64,000 nt of DNA from JAJDIA01 sp031555145. Its GTDB lineage: Bacteria > Bacteroidota > Bacteroidia > Bacteroidales > Tannerellaceae. The position numbers and the translations under genes are program-made. Below are positions 51,276-60,942 of this stretch, one piece after another. Position 1 is the stretch's first letter. Every line of letters begins with the position of its first letter. The stretch spans positions 24,882-88,881 of the forward strand of contig JAVBUR010000027.1 in NCBI GenBank assembly GCA_031555145.1, written 5' to 3'. The notes below the pieces were generated by a model. That model saw nothing but the letters and a program-made list of their open reading frames with translations. It ran no database searches and had not been told where the DNA came from.

Positions 51276-51971
51276 ATGACGCCAATACTGTTTACGCCCG
51301 AACACGAAGAGCTGCTACATCGAATCCCCCTGTTCCGTGATTTACCCCGGAATGTACAGCTTTCACTCACGGAAAAACTCGACTATGCCATCTATTCGAT
51401 TGCAAAGAACGAAGTGGTCGTGCGACAGGATTCATTATGCAAACACCTAAACATCCTCCTGAAGGGGAGGTTGCGTGTGGACATCATCGATGCGATGGGT
51501 AATGATGTGCTCATTGAATACATTGAAGCGCCCCGTGCATTTGGCACCCCTCACTTGTTCAGAGCCGACGGTAGGCATCCGGCCTCCTTTACGGCATTAG
51601 AAGACGGAATATACCTTATGGCAACCAAAGACTCCGCCTTCCAGTTGATCAGCGAACATCCGGAGATACTTAAACGCTTTTTATGTATCTCCTCAAGTTG
51701 CAATAAATGTACGGCCATCCGCCTGCGGGCTCTTTCGCAGAAGAATATCCGCAAGCGGTTTGTCGTGTACCTGTTCGACCGGCTTACCACAGTTGAAACG
51801 ACCGTGGTAAAAGTGGAACATAATCAGGTACAACTGGCCGATTATCTCTGTGTTACCCGTCCGGCTCTCTCCAAAGAGATCAATAAAATGATCCGGGAAG
51901 GACTTATCCGGGCTACAGGTAAAACAATTGAATTATTACGTATGAACGAACTTAAAAGACTAATTTTATGA
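51276..51971 (+). CDS. Crp/Fnr-family transcriptional regulator
   Basis: About 231 residues. Residues ~10-120 form the cyclic-nucleotide-binding-like jelly roll (IPLFRDLPRNVQLSLTEKLD, LNILLKGRLRVDIIDAMGND). Residues ~150-230 contain the winged helix (VEHNQVQLADYLCVTRPALS, KEINKMIREGLIRATGKTI). No Fnr-type N-terminal cysteine cluster is seen. It overlaps the next gene by 4 bp (ATGA), so the two act together. Targets unknown; the neighbouring citrate operon is one possibility. Confidence 0.9.
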   Translation: MTPILFTPEHEELLHRIPLFRDLPRNVQLSLTEKLDYAIYSIAKNEVVVRQDSLCKHLNILLKGRLRVDIIDAMGNDVLIEYIEAPRAFGTPHLFRADGRHPASFTALEDGIYLMATKDSAFQLISEHPEILKRFLCISSSCNKCTAIRLRALSQKNIRKRFVVYLFDRLTTVETTVVKVEHNQVQLADYLCVTRPALSKEINKMIREGLIRATGKTIELLRMNELKRLIL

Positions 51972-52600
51972 GTATATGCATTATAGGCGCCTCCAAAGGC
52001 GTAGGCCTCTGTGCCGTTAAACGGGCATTGGCACGCGGACATCATGTCACCACCCTGTCACGCTCGCGTCTTTCACTGACACCCCATATCAATCTTCATC
52101 CTTTTCAGGGAGACGCCACCAGCGATATAGACCTCGAACATGCCATTGCCGGCACCGATGCGATCCTGGTCACATTGGGACGAGGATTCGACACCCGTGC
52201 GACTACACTGTACACCGACTTTGCAGATACGCTACTCAAACTCCATAAGAAACGCCCCATCACCGTACCGGTCATCCTCCTCACTGGTTTTGGGGCAGGC
52301 GACAGCCGAGAATACCTTACCTTCTGGAATCGACAGGTATTTAAATATATCCTGAACGAAGTGTATATCAATAAAACAGAAATGGAAGAGAAGCTATCCC
52401 AATCATCGCTTCGATGGGAGTTTGTCCGCCCCGGCACATTGACATATCACGCTTTATCGGAAAAATACCGGGTGGAAACGAACCTTTATAAAGATATGCA
52501 TATCGGGCATATCTCTCGTATGGACGTAGCCGACTTTATGGTTAAACAGGCAGAAAATTCCACGATGCTCGGCATGTATCCGGCACTTTCGAAAAGGTAA
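51968..52600 (+). CDS. NAD(P)-binding SDR-like protein
   Basis: A 210-residue Rossmann-fold protein of the atypical SDR/NmrA type. It begins with the dinucleotide motif CIIGASKGVGLCAVKRAL, then HHVTTLSRS, GTDAILVTLG and VPVILLTGFGAGDSR. Relatives bind NADP(H) and serve as redox sensors or flavin/quinone reductases. Translationally coupled to the Crp/Fnr regulator, so it may report redox state to it or be its main target. Confidence 0.8.
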   Translation: MSICIIGASKGVGLCAVKRALARGHHVTTLSRSRLSLTPHINLHPFQGDATSDIDLEHAIAGTDAILVTLGRGFDTRATTLYTDFADTLLKLHKKRPITVPVILLTGFGAGDSREYLTFWNRQVFKYILNEVYINKTEMEEKLSQSSLRWEFVRPGTLTYHALSEKYRVETNLYKDMHIGHISRMDVADFMVKQAENSTMLGMYPALSKR

Positions 52601-52650
52601 ACGCAAAAAACGGTTATCTTTGTCTCCCGATCACCAATTGTATGCATTAA

Positions 52651-53238
52651 ATGACACCCATCACCGAACTGGCCGCCCGTAACCAACAACGAGCACGAGA
52701 GATTATTGAAACTATCGGCATCATTCATCTATGGGAATCGATCGGGGCAAAGATCAACCTGGTCGGTTCGCTTAAAAGTGGCCTGTTGATGAAACACAGG
52801 GATATCGACTTTCATATCTACTCCGATCCTGTCCGGATAGCCGACAGCTTTGCCGCCATAGCGCAGTTGGCAGCCCATCCCCGTATCCAACGCATGGAAT
52901 ATGTCAATCTGCTCGATACCGAAGAGGCCTGTCTTGAATGGCATGCCTGGTATCTGGATGCCGACAATGAGGTGTGGCAAATCGATATGATTCACCTGCA
53001 GAAAGGTTCCCGGTACGACGGTTATATGGAGAAAGTAACCGACCGTATCAGCGAAGTCCTCACCCCCGAAACCCGTCAAGCGATCCTTCAACTCAAATAC
53101 GATACGCCCGATACGGAGAAGATCCCCGGTATCGCCTATTACCAGGCGGTGATCCGCGACGGAGTACGCGATTACACAACCTTTACCGGCTGGCTAAAGG
53201 AACATCCCGTAGAGGGTGTAGTGGAATGGATGCCGTAA
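52651..53238 (+). CDS. nucleotidyltransferase-fold protein
   Basis: A 195-residue protein with a minimal nucleotidyltransferase motif, LVGSLKSGLLMKHRDIDFHI (GS followed by DxD), and a later acidic WQIDMIHLQ. It resembles small predicted NTase-like proteins of unknown role. It stands 50 bp after the SDR-like gene. No partner HEPN or toxin gene is seen. Confidence 0.65.
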   Translation: MTPITELAARNQQRAREIIETIGIIHLWESIGAKINLVGSLKSGLLMKHRDIDFHIYSDPVRIADSFAAIAQLAAHPRIQRMEYVNLLDTEEACLEWHAWYLDADNEVWQIDMIHLQKGSRYDGYMEKVTDRISEVLTPETRQAILQLKYDTPDTEKIPGIAYYQAVIRDGVRDYTTFTGWLKEHPVEGVVEWMP

Positions 53239-53287
53239 ACCCCTAAAATAAAGTCATATTTGCACATGATCCCTAAATACTTTCACC

Positions 53288-53295
53288 TATATTTG
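53288..53295 (+). promoter_or_regulatory. -7 promoter box of the porin-like gene
   Basis: TATATTTG (TAnnTTTG), 68 bp before the ATG at 53363, leaving a moderately long leader. Confidence 0.45.
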
Positions 53296-53362
53296 TTCAT
53301 CATAAATATGTAGGATTCGAAAATCCAACCAAAGAATAGAAATTATTAAACTTATTTACCTT

Positions 53363-54040
53363 ATGCAAAGACATTTATTACTTACCAAAACGCTATTAGT
53401 TAGTGTTTTTTGTTTTTTCTCAATTTTTAGTTCAAATGCCCAATTAAACACTCTTTTCGGAGTAAAGGGCGGTTTTAATGCGTCCAACGTAACCGGGTTT
53501 GGTGATATTTCTGTAACAGAAGAAGGCTCGGCCGGTACTACTGTTTCAACCAAGTACAAACCGGGCTTCCATTTGGGGTTCGTGTCTCAGATCAATATCA
53601 CTGACCATTTTTTCGTACAACCCGAACTGTTGTATTCGTTGCAAGGTGCTAAGTTTTTAGCCAGTGTAAGTATGTCGGGGAGCAGTGTCTCCGACTATGA
53701 AAGCACTAACCTGCACTACCTGCAATTACCCATATACGCAGGGACTAAGATTGCAACCGGACAGGGCTTGGATATCCTCTTGGGAGTCGGCCCGTATCTG
53801 GGTTTTGGTATCGCCAGTGAGGATGATTTCTTTGGCGATAGTGGAATATTCAGACGATTCGATGTAGGGCTGACCGCCATGGGAGGTATCCAGGTCAACA
53901 AATTCCAGGTCACTATCGGCTATGATCTCGGGCTGATCGATCTTGTTAATGCGCCACGCTGGAGCGAGATCAAAAAAGAAACCGGACTCTCTTCCATCTG
54001 CAATCGTAACTTCAAGGCCTCAGTCGCTTATTTCTTCTAA
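53363..54040 (+). CDS. porin-family (PorT-like) outer membrane beta-barrel
   Basis: A 225-residue small barrel with a signal peptide (VFCFFSIFSSNAQ). Alternating hydrophobic strands begin with FGVKGGFNASNV, then PGFHLGFVSQINITDHFFVQ, ELLYSLQGAKF and LGVGPYLGFGIA, ending in an aromatic residue (ASVAYFF) as outer-membrane barrels do. Typical eight-strand Bacteroidetes outer-membrane protein; exact role unknown. Followed by the inverted repeat at 54062-54122. Confidence 0.88.
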   Translation: MQRHLLLTKTLLVSVFCFFSIFSSNAQLNTLFGVKGGFNASNVTGFGDISVTEEGSAGTTVSTKYKPGFHLGFVSQINITDHFFVQPELLYSLQGAKFLASVSMSGSSVSDYESTNLHYLQLPIYAGTKIATGQGLDILLGVGPYLGFGIASEDDFFGDSGIFRRFDVGLTAMGGIQVNKFQVTIGYDLGLIDLVNAPRWSEIKKETGLSSICNRNFKASVAYFF

Positions 54041-54061
54041 AGGAAGGCCAGCTTAGAAACA

Positions 54062-54122
54062 TATAGCCTGAAAAGATGCCGTGCGGATATGTCAAACCCG
54101 GATAGCACTTTTTCAGGCTATA
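54062..54122. terminator. bidirectional terminator-like inverted repeat
   Basis: TATAGCCTGAAAA (54062-54074) and TTTTCAGGCTATA (54110-54122) are perfectly inverted (13 bp), with T- and A-runs at the stem tips, between the convergent porin and GlsB genes. Confidence 0.7.
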
Positions 54123-54158
54123 CACTTTATAAGAAAGAGATGTAAGCCTATATACCTC

Positions 54159-54407
54159 TCATTTCTTTTTTCCGAATAGAAGCGATACCACCCACAGCAA
54201 AACAATAGCTCCGATAGTAGCTGTAACCAAACTTCCTATCAAACCATAGGCGGCAATACCCAATAGTCCGAAAATCCAACCACCCAATACACTCCCGATA
54301 ATACCTATCAGCAGGTTGGCAAAGAGGCCGAATCCGCTACCTTTAGTGATTTTCCCTGCGATAAATCCCGCAGCAATACCGATGATAATAAACCAAAGAA
54401 AATTCAT
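54159..54407 (-). CDS. GlsB/YeaQ/YmgE-family membrane protein
   Basis: An 82-residue transglycosylase-associated protein with three short membrane segments (FLWFIIIGIAAGFIAG, LFANLLIGIIGSVLGGWIFG, ATIGAIVLLWVVSLLFG) and the family pattern GFIAGKITKGSGFGL. General stress-response envelope protein. Single gene. Confidence 0.9.
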   Translation of the reverse strand: MNFLWFIIIGIAAGFIAGKITKGSGFGLFANLLIGIIGSVLGGWIFGLLGIAAYGLIGSLVTATIGAIVLLWVVSLLFGKKK

Positions 54408-54485
54408 ACTGTTAGTTTTTAATAATTAGTACTCTAAGCGATCCTTTTAAAAAACCAAAAAAGACAGGTATAAGTTCAAAAAAAG

Positions 54486-55349
54486 TTACAATCTCACTAC
54501 TTCTATCTCCTTGCGATCAATGTATTTCGGATAACGGAAGGAGGGTATCCCCAAAGCCATCCCGGCATGGATCACACCATCAATACCCAAGAGTTGTTCC
54601 AGTTTTCCTTTTTGCTGTTGGACGGCATTCTGCACAAATCCGGTATAAAACTGACTCACTCCCAAACATTCGGCCATCAACGAGCCGTTCTGATAGGCCA
54701 GGTTCGCATCCAGCACTCCCATCCGGGCACTTTGGGGTGTATATATCAGAATGACAGCCGTAGCTTTGCGCAAGATGACGTCTTCCCCGTTCTGATAATA
54801 ATCTCTCTGCATCCGTTCAAAAGCCGGCACATACTTGTACAGTTCCGGGATCATCCGTTTCACGATAGGTCGTAACAACGGGCAGTTCAACTTCTTCAAC
54901 AGACCGCTAAACACGCCCATGGTAAAGGCTGTCACTTGCTTTATCTTCTCCGGTTGGGTAATCAAGACAAACTTTACTTCCTGCATATTGCTTCCTGTCG
55001 GAGCCCGGTGGGCGGCTTCCAGTATCATTGTCAGATACTCTTCAGGAATGGGTCGCGCCGAAAAAGCCCGGTTCGACCGGCGCGACTTGCACAGGAGCAT
55101 CATCTGTTCCGGTGTGGGCAACTGCGCGGCATCTACAGGATGCACCGTTTCTGCCGGAAACGCCGAATGTACTACCGCATCCTCCGGACACACCCCCACA
55201 CAATGCCCGCAGACAAGGCAACTATCCACATGCTGTATTTCTATCCCTTTACTCTCAGGCGCCTGCACAAAAATACTTACGGGACATACCCTGACACATT
55301 TCCCGCATTGGATGCAGCGGTCGCGATCGATATCTATTATGACTGCCAT
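54486..55349 (-). CDS. ferredoxin-nitroreductase fusion
   Basis: A 287-residue protein. Residues ~10-60 hold two 4Fe-4S clusters (CIQCGKCVRVCP and CLVCGHCVGVCPEDAV). Residues ~85-285 are a nitroreductase-type FMN domain (CKSRRSNRAFSARPIPEEYL, APTGSNMQEVKFVLI, GMALGIPSFRYPK). Such fusions reduce nitro or other small electrophilic compounds with ferredoxin-level electrons. It stands alone on the minus strand, followed upstream by the beta-galactosidase gene. Confidence 0.92.
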   Translation of the reverse strand: MAVIIDIDRDRCIQCGKCVRVCPVSIFVQAPESKGIEIQHVDSCLVCGHCVGVCPEDAVVHSAFPAETVHPVDAAQLPTPEQMMLLCKSRRSNRAFSARPIPEEYLTMILEAAHRAPTGSNMQEVKFVLITQPEKIKQVTAFTMGVFSGLLKKLNCPLLRPIVKRMIPELYKYVPAFERMQRDYYQNGEDVILRKATAVILIYTPQSARMGVLDANLAYQNGSLMAECLGVSQFYTGFVQNAVQQQKGKLEQLLGIDGVIHAGMALGIPSFRYPKYIDRKEIEVVRL

Positions 55350-55379
55350 ATGCTAACGAATTTATTGTTGCTACTCTAT

Positions 55380-58300
55380 TTATTTTACTGCCTCAATCCT
55401 GAACGAATATCCGATATGCTGCCCATTAGGAATCATATACTCAGGTAATGTGATCGGGCCACAACTGGCATTTCCGACTCCTTCCTGCAGACAGTCCAGA
55501 TTGAGGTAGATTTCAGGTTTACGTATGTCATCGAGCATGAAATCATGCTTTGCCTGCCATAACTCATTATCGGTAAAATGAAGTGCGCTAAAACTCAGAC
55601 GATCTTTAGAAGATATTTTCAGGCCTTTCCCGTCGTTGTCGGTGAGAGTAAACCAACGGATATTTTCCCTGTTACCCATGCTTTGCGACCGTACATAATG
55701 TTCGGCTTCCATTCCTTTCACAGTTGTTTCATAGCGTCCGAAAAATGCGGAATGTTTCCGGTCTGAATAATTTTCGTGCGGGCCACGTCCATAGTATTTG
55801 ACGTTCTCCAAACCTGACGGCAGTACAAGTTGTAAACCTAAGCGATGGATCACATTGACCATCGGTCCGGTGAAATTGGCATCTATATCTATGGTTCCGT
55901 CTGCATAAATCTGATATTTCACCAGATAGGGAATAGATACCGGTCTTTTGAAAGGGATGGTCGCTGTTTTACTGACAATTACGATTACAGATTTCCCGTC
56001 TTCACTTGTCTGGAAAGTAAACACCGGCTTGTTATATACGGCCGGATAGTATGTTTGGTCGGTATATTTATCGTTATTCAGGCTCCGGTACCAATTCAAC
56101 TCAAATCCCTGATTGTTATGGATCATTTCCGTATTTCCGTATTTCAACGATTGCATAACACCAGTTTCGATATTAAATATGATCGTGAATGCATCCCCGG
56201 ATATAACCAGTTCATTTGCCGTCTTTTCAGCCAGGATCGTTGACATGGAAGCAGTATTCAATACTGGTAATAAGGGCTTCTTGTTGAGAGCGAATTGTTC
56301 GGAAGCAATCGCATATCCGGCTTTTTCCCACGAGGTATTTTCTTGCAGCGTAAAATATACATTCAGGAAATATTCACTTCCGGCTTCCAGGCTTTTAGTG
56401 TAAGGAACAAGCAGGGAAGCCTTCTGATTAGGGGCAAGATTGATCGGATCAATGGATCCGGATTCAGCCACCACTCCGTCTTTGACTAATTCCCAACTGA
56501 TATTATATTCATTCAGGTTGGTGAAGTCGTATTTGTTCTCTATTTCAATCTTCCCAATAGAGAGTGATAAGGGTTTGATTTTGATGTATTGGTATACTTT
56601 CTTTACTTCCAGCAGTTTGGCGGTTTCGCGTCTGTCGGGCGTCGTCAATCCGTCGCAAACGAAATCGCCATCGTTGGGGGTATCGCCAAAATCACCGCCA
56701 TAGTAGAAGCGGTCTTTCGGACCGCCGAATTTCACCAATCCGTGGTCGACCCATTCCCAGATACAACCGCCGATCATTCGTTGCGATTTGTTTTCGATAT
56801 AATCCCAGTATTCGGCCAGATTACCAACGGCATTACCCATGGCATGCGCATATTCGCATAAGAAATAGGGTTTGTCACTTTCCCGTTGATCGAAAGCGGT
56901 CATTCGTTCCAGTGCGGGATACATGTGTGAGTCGATATCGGCTGATTCGTTCCGGCCTTCATAGTGAACCAGGCGAGTCGGATCCATCGAACGGGCCAGG
57001 CGGGCTATCTCATCGAAATGCTGTCCGTTTCCGCCTTCGTTCCCCATCGACCAGAAAATAACAGACGGATGGTTTCTGTCGCGTTGTATCATTCTTTCCA
57101 GACGGTCTTTAAAGGCCGGCAACCACGAAGGCATATTGCTGATGGCATGGTTATCATGATTTTCAATATCGGCTTCGTCTACCGTATACAGGCCATAATA
57201 ATCGTAGATCGCATACATCTTGGCATGGTTGGGATAGTGACTGGTACGAATCGTATTCATATTGTAACGTTTCATCATCTGCACATCCTGAATCATGGAT
57301 TCTACCGGAACGCTTTTGCCATATATCGGATGCGTATCGTGCCGATTAGCCCCTTTGAAGAATACCTGTTCGTTGTTGATATACACCCGTTTATTCTTAA
57401 TTTCGATTTTACGGAATCCGAATTTGGAGGACATGGCTTCAGTCGTCTTTCCTTCTTTGTCTTTCAAAGACACGATAGCGGTATAGAGATTCGGTTTTTC
57501 GGCCGACCATAAGGCTGGCTTTGCTACCGAAGCCTGTAAGTCGAAAGCCTGTTCTTCTTTGCTTTTCAATGCCGTTATATCTTTCGACATATCGACAACT
57601 ACTTTTCCCTGCGGATCTAATAATGTAATCCGGAGTGATGAAGCAGCCGATCCTTTCTTGTCATAATTCCGGATAAAAGACGTGGTTTTGAACATAGCGG
57701 AAGAGAAATCATCTCCCTTGAATTCGGCCGACAACTGATAGTCGCGTACATGCACTTTAGGCGTAGCAAACAGGAACACATCCCGGTGAATACCACTCAT
57801 GCGGAACATATCCTGGTCTTCGATATAACTGCCGTCTGTCCAACGGAACACCTGTACGGCAACCATATTATTCCCCGTTTTGACGTATTCCGTGATATCA
57901 AACTCGGCTACATTATTGGCACCTTGGCTATATCCCACCTTTTTACCATTTACCCAGATATAAAAACCACTGTAGACTCCATCAAAATGAATAAAGATGT
58001 TTTTTTCGTCCCAATCAGCAGGAAGGTCAAAGTCACGACGGTATGAACCTACAGGATTCGGTTCTTTTTCATTCGTATACCCTCTTTGAGGCTCAATAAA
58101 CGGGGGATTATTTTTGTACGGGTACGTGATGTTTGTATAAATAGGAGTACCGTATCCGTGCATTTCCCAATTGGAAGGAACGGGTATTTCTGCCCAGGAA
58201 GAGATATTGTATCCGGGTTTATAAAAGTCTGTCGGACGTTCGGAAGGCTGTTTCACCCAATTGAATTTCCAGTTCCCGTTCAACGATTGATAAAGCGACG

Positions 58301-58961
58301 ATGAAGGTGCCAACCACGGTTTGTCGAAACTGTTATCTGCCTTAAGGCTTTCGATCGATGGGAAAGGGATATAGGTAACATGGCCAGGTTCCTTATTAAT
58401 AGCGAAAATTGTTTCATTCTCCCAGTCATTCTTACTCCGCTTTACTTTTTCTTCTTTCGGAGCCTTCATCGTTGTGGGAACTAACCGCCATGTCTGCATC
58501 ACATTCGGCAGTTGGCAGATCGTGGCTCCGACAGCTTCATCTCCGGTAAATGCCAACACCATCCCGCTACTGCGCTGGGTAATAGTATATGCACCCGTAC
58601 CTGTTATGGTGAACTTCCATTGTTGATTTTCATTCATCAGCGAAGCATTCCACTGAATAACCGGATTACCATTACCTGAAGACACATTCGCATTGTCAAT
58701 ACCTTTGTCACAAAATGGATTGGAAATCAGATAGGAATCATTACCTGCCGGAGTGATTTTCCACACCTGTCCTTCTTTGCCTTTCTGGTCTTTACCAAGG
58801 AACAGTTCAGCTTCATTGGTATCTGCATCCAGGTTATCGACCACAAAGCCCGATGGGCTGACTATCTTGTATAAAATATCCGGATTGATCCGCTGTGAAA
58901 AGACATTGCCTACTACAAGCAAGCTGAATAGAAACAATAAGGTTAATTTGTTCGTACGCAT
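55380..58961 (-). CDS. GH2 beta-galactosidase with N-terminal ricin-type lectin domain
   Basis: A 1193-residue exported enzyme (signal TLLFLFSLLVVGNVFSQ). Residues ~25-165 form a ricin B/RICIN-type carbohydrate-binding trefoil (GNGNPVIQWNAS, ITQRSSGMVLAFTG). Residues ~220-400 are the GH2 sugar-binding sandwich, ~405-515 the Ig-like domain, ~520-810 the catalytic barrel with acid/base Glu642 (SMGNEGGN) and nucleophile Glu703 (CEYAHAMGN), and ~930-1190 the LacZ-type small-chain domain. It removes terminal beta-galactose from host or dietary glycans at the periplasm or surface. No SusCD pair is adjacent. Confidence 0.95.
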   Translation of the reverse strand: MRTNKLTLLFLFSLLVVGNVFSQRINPDILYKIVSPSGFVVDNLDADTNEAELFLGKDQKGKEGQVWKITPAGNDSYLISNPFCDKGIDNANVSSGNGNPVIQWNASLMNENQQWKFTITGTGAYTITQRSSGMVLAFTGDEAVGATICQLPNVMQTWRLVPTTMKAPKEEKVKRSKNDWENETIFAINKEPGHVTYIPFPSIESLKADNSFDKPWLAPSSSLYQSLNGNWKFNWVKQPSERPTDFYKPGYNISSWAEIPVPSNWEMHGYGTPIYTNITYPYKNNPPFIEPQRGYTNEKEPNPVGSYRRDFDLPADWDEKNIFIHFDGVYSGFYIWVNGKKVGYSQGANNVAEFDITEYVKTGNNMVAVQVFRWTDGSYIEDQDMFRMSGIHRDVFLFATPKVHVRDYQLSAEFKGDDFSSAMFKTTSFIRNYDKKGSAASSLRITLLDPQGKVVVDMSKDITALKSKEEQAFDLQASVAKPALWSAEKPNLYTAIVSLKDKEGKTTEAMSSKFGFRKIEIKNKRVYINNEQVFFKGANRHDTHPIYGKSVPVESMIQDVQMMKRYNMNTIRTSHYPNHAKMYAIYDYYGLYTVDEADIENHDNHAISNMPSWLPAFKDRLERMIQRDRNHPSVIFWSMGNEGGNGQHFDEIARLARSMDPTRLVHYEGRNESADIDSHMYPALERMTAFDQRESDKPYFLCEYAHAMGNAVGNLAEYWDYIENKSQRMIGGCIWEWVDHGLVKFGGPKDRFYYGGDFGDTPNDGDFVCDGLTTPDRRETAKLLEVKKVYQYIKIKPLSLSIGKIEIENKYDFTNLNEYNISWELVKDGVVAESGSIDPINLAPNQKASLLVPYTKSLEAGSEYFLNVYFTLQENTSWEKAGYAIASEQFALNKKPLLPVLNTASMSTILAEKTANELVISGDAFTIIFNIETGVMQSLKYGNTEMIHNNQGFELNWYRSLNNDKYTDQTYYPAVYNKPVFTFQTSEDGKSVIVIVSKTATIPFKRPVSIPYLVKYQIYADGTIDIDANFTGPMVNVIHRLGLQLVLPSGLENVKYYGRGPHENYSDRKHSAFFGRYETTVKGMEAEHYVRSQSMGNRENIRWFTLTDNDGKGLKISSKDRLSFSALHFTDNELWQAKHDFMLDDIRKPEIYLNLDCLQEGVGNASCGPITLPEYMIPNGQHIGYSFRIEAVK

Positions 58962-59042
58962 TAATATGATCTCTTGATTTGAGTGATTAACTAGTTAGTT
59001 TTCTTATGGGCGTAAAGTTAATGCTTTCTTATTTTGTTTCAC

Positions 59043-59050
59043 TACTTTTG
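59043..59050 (+). promoter_or_regulatory. -7 promoter box before a broken glycosidase gene
   Basis: TACTTTTG fits TAnnTTTG and lies 55 bp before the ATG at 59105 that opens the decayed gene. The promoter seems to have outlived the gene. Confidence 0.45.
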
Positions 59051-59104
59051 TCGATAGATAAGATTATTGGTAGAAGCCAATAACAGGCACAAACAATTAA
59101 CAAT

Positions 59105-59342
59105 ATGAAAACGCACAGAACAATTGCCCTACGTAAACCGTACCTGGATTGGTGAAGGTTTCGGATTCGATAATACACTCGATTTCTGGTTGGTGGAAAT
59201 GTCCGGTATTCCTTTCGGTCTGATGAGCGAAACATTGGATGCGAGGAACGTATCCTGTGGCATTACGATCAACGGTGACAAAGCCCTTGTTGTACTTGCT
59301 AACTGGACCGATCAGCCTCAAACAGCAAAAATCACATATACA
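59105..59342 (+). pseudogene. glycoside hydrolase remnant
   Basis: An ATG at 59105 opens a short frame (MKTHRTIALR) that ends after 16 codons. From ~59124 another frame reads PYVNRTWIGEGFGFDNTLDF, WLVEMSGIPFGLMSETLD and KALVVLANWTDQPQTAK, which resemble the catalytic and C-terminal segments of a GH123/DUF4091-like glycoside hydrolase. Most of the gene is missing, and the reading frame runs into a terminator hairpin. It is a doubly deleted pseudogene. Confidence 0.65.
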
Positions 59343-59380
59343 ATACCGTCGGAGTATTTTCAAAAACACTCCGACGGTAT
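59343..59380. terminator. bidirectional terminator, perfect 13-bp stem
   Basis: ATACCGTCGGAGT (59343-59355) and ACTCCGACGGTAT (59368-59380) form a perfect stem with a 12-base loop, followed on the plus strand by a T5 run. It ends the glycosidase remnant and the surface-protein operon coming from the other side (stop at 59387). Confidence 0.85.
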
Positions 59381-59386
59381 CGCTTT

Positions 59387-60922
59387 TTAGTTGATCTTTA
59401 TTACTTTCACGGTCTTACCCTTTACGACTGCTATGTAGAAGCCTTTGGGTAAATGAGCAATGTTAAACGGATTTGCTTTCGTGACAAATACCAACCTTCC
59501 ACTAAAGTTGTATAGCTGGATGGTATCTGTGACAATCTCTCCATTAAGACTGATGGTAAGTTCTCCTTTCGTTGGATTGGGATATGCCAATAACTGATCG
59601 CCCGAGCGAGGCATTAGCCATTCCATACCGGTAGTGTATTGTTGGACAGTCAGTGTCGCCGACTCGTATGTAATTGTATAGTTATCACCCGCAGTCAGGT
59701 CATTTTGTTCAATCACATGCGTACCCGGCTCCAGATTGTCAACAGACAAACTACCGCTCATCCAGTCGCCAGGATATAGTGCAGGGGATACTTCGTATGC
59801 CAAAACAGGACTGTTGCCATATTCAATGGTCTCGTCTATGGCCGTCACAGTAATCGCTTTGGCGGTAATACTATACAAGAATGACACGCTCTTGCCCTCT
59901 ACGGTTACTGTTACTTTGTATTGGCCTACTGATACCGGCGCCGCCGATAAATCGGTATAACTGCCATTGCTTTGTTTTTGCTGGTAAGCATAACCGACCA
60001 CTGTCTCCGGTGAAGCCTGAGAACCGTTTATCGTAACAGCAACGGTAAATTCGGTTGCGCTGCCGCTATACGTATGTGTGGTACCTCCTTCGGGAAGCGA
60101 CACTACAATATTGACCGGCACAAATGCATACGCTCCCATTTCAATGGCGGCATTATAAGTACGGGCGTATCCGTCCAGATCTTTGCTAAAATCAACCGGT
60201 ATTAACCCGGCATCTCCGGCACCAATAAGTGCCGAGGTTTCCTCCAGATGATAATTGCCGTTGACGGCATCGACAAAATCGGTTGCTGTTACCGTCGTAT
60301 TGCCTGTTCCTGCCGGGGCGGTTGTTCCTACGGCCGTATAACGTACAGTTCCATTTCCCGATACCCCGGCCACAGCGTCGTCTTTATCCGTATTTCCCCA
60401 CACAATACTGTTGTTTACCACAGCGTCTTGGGCAGCCACCACTCCTCCTGTTTCTTCGGCAAGTAGCTGGGTGACTATATTGAAAGAAGATACCGCACGT
60501 TGGCTGAGTGTGAAATACTTCGGGTCGACTACTTTCGCATCGCCTATCGCCAAACAGATCGCCTGATCGTTGTCTATCGAGCCGGTCCAATCCCACGTAT
60601 CGGTAATCGAAACAGCATCATCGAATGTAGCCAGACCGGTATTGATAGCCGTCCTGTTATCGCAAAAAGATTGCAGTTCGTTGAGTGTCGGTTGCCGCCA
60701 GGCAAGTCCCGAAGTGGTAAGCGTTGCCGCCCAGGTATTGACACCCGTCCAGGCATCAGGGTCTTGCCCGGGGTGCAGTATCAGCACATTGCCGGTTGCC
60801 GGGTGATAGCTGGCGATCACGCCACCCCGCAGGGTATCGCCTACCAACGGATTTTGTGCCCGTAAGGCCGCTATATGGACTGACAACAAAAGGATAATCA
60901 TCCATACATATTTTGTATTCAT
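59387..60922 (-). CDS. surface protein with type IX secretion C-terminal signal
   Basis: A 511-residue exported protein (signal MIILLLSVHIAALRAQ). Residues ~25-170 resemble a DUF1566-like module (WRQPTLNELQSFC). Residues ~180-270 look like the end of a beta-helix adhesin (LDGYARTYNAAIEMGAYAF). Residues ~275-420 are Ig/MBG-like (VTVEGKSVSFLYSITAKAIT). The last ~75 residues are a type IX sorting domain (LAYPNPTKGELTISLNGEIV, YNFSGRLVF, LPKGFYIAVVKGKTVKVIKI). It should be exported by T9SS and anchored or released. Last gene of the three-gene surface operon. Confidence 0.8.
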   Translation of the reverse strand: MNTKYVWMIILLLSVHIAALRAQNPLVGDTLRGGVIASYHPATGNVLILHPGQDPDAWTGVNTWAATLTTSGLAWRQPTLNELQSFCDNRTAINTGLATFDDAVSITDTWDWTGSIDNDQAICLAIGDAKVVDPKYFTLSQRAVSSFNIVTQLLAEETGGVVAAQDAVVNNSIVWGNTDKDDAVAGVSGNGTVRYTAVGTTAPAGTGNTTVTATDFVDAVNGNYHLEETSALIGAGDAGLIPVDFSKDLDGYARTYNAAIEMGAYAFVPVNIVVSLPEGGTTHTYSGSATEFTVAVTINGSQASPETVVGYAYQQKQSNGSYTDLSAAPVSVGQYKVTVTVEGKSVSFLYSITAKAITVTAIDETIEYGNSPVLAYEVSPALYPGDWMSGSLSVDNLEPGTHVIEQNDLTAGDNYTITYESATLTVQQYTTGMEWLMPRSGDQLLAYPNPTKGELTISLNGEIVTDTIQLYNFSGRLVFVTKANPFNIAHLPKGFYIAVVKGKTVKVIKIN

Positions 60923-60942
60923 AACTTTACTGTATTAAATGA

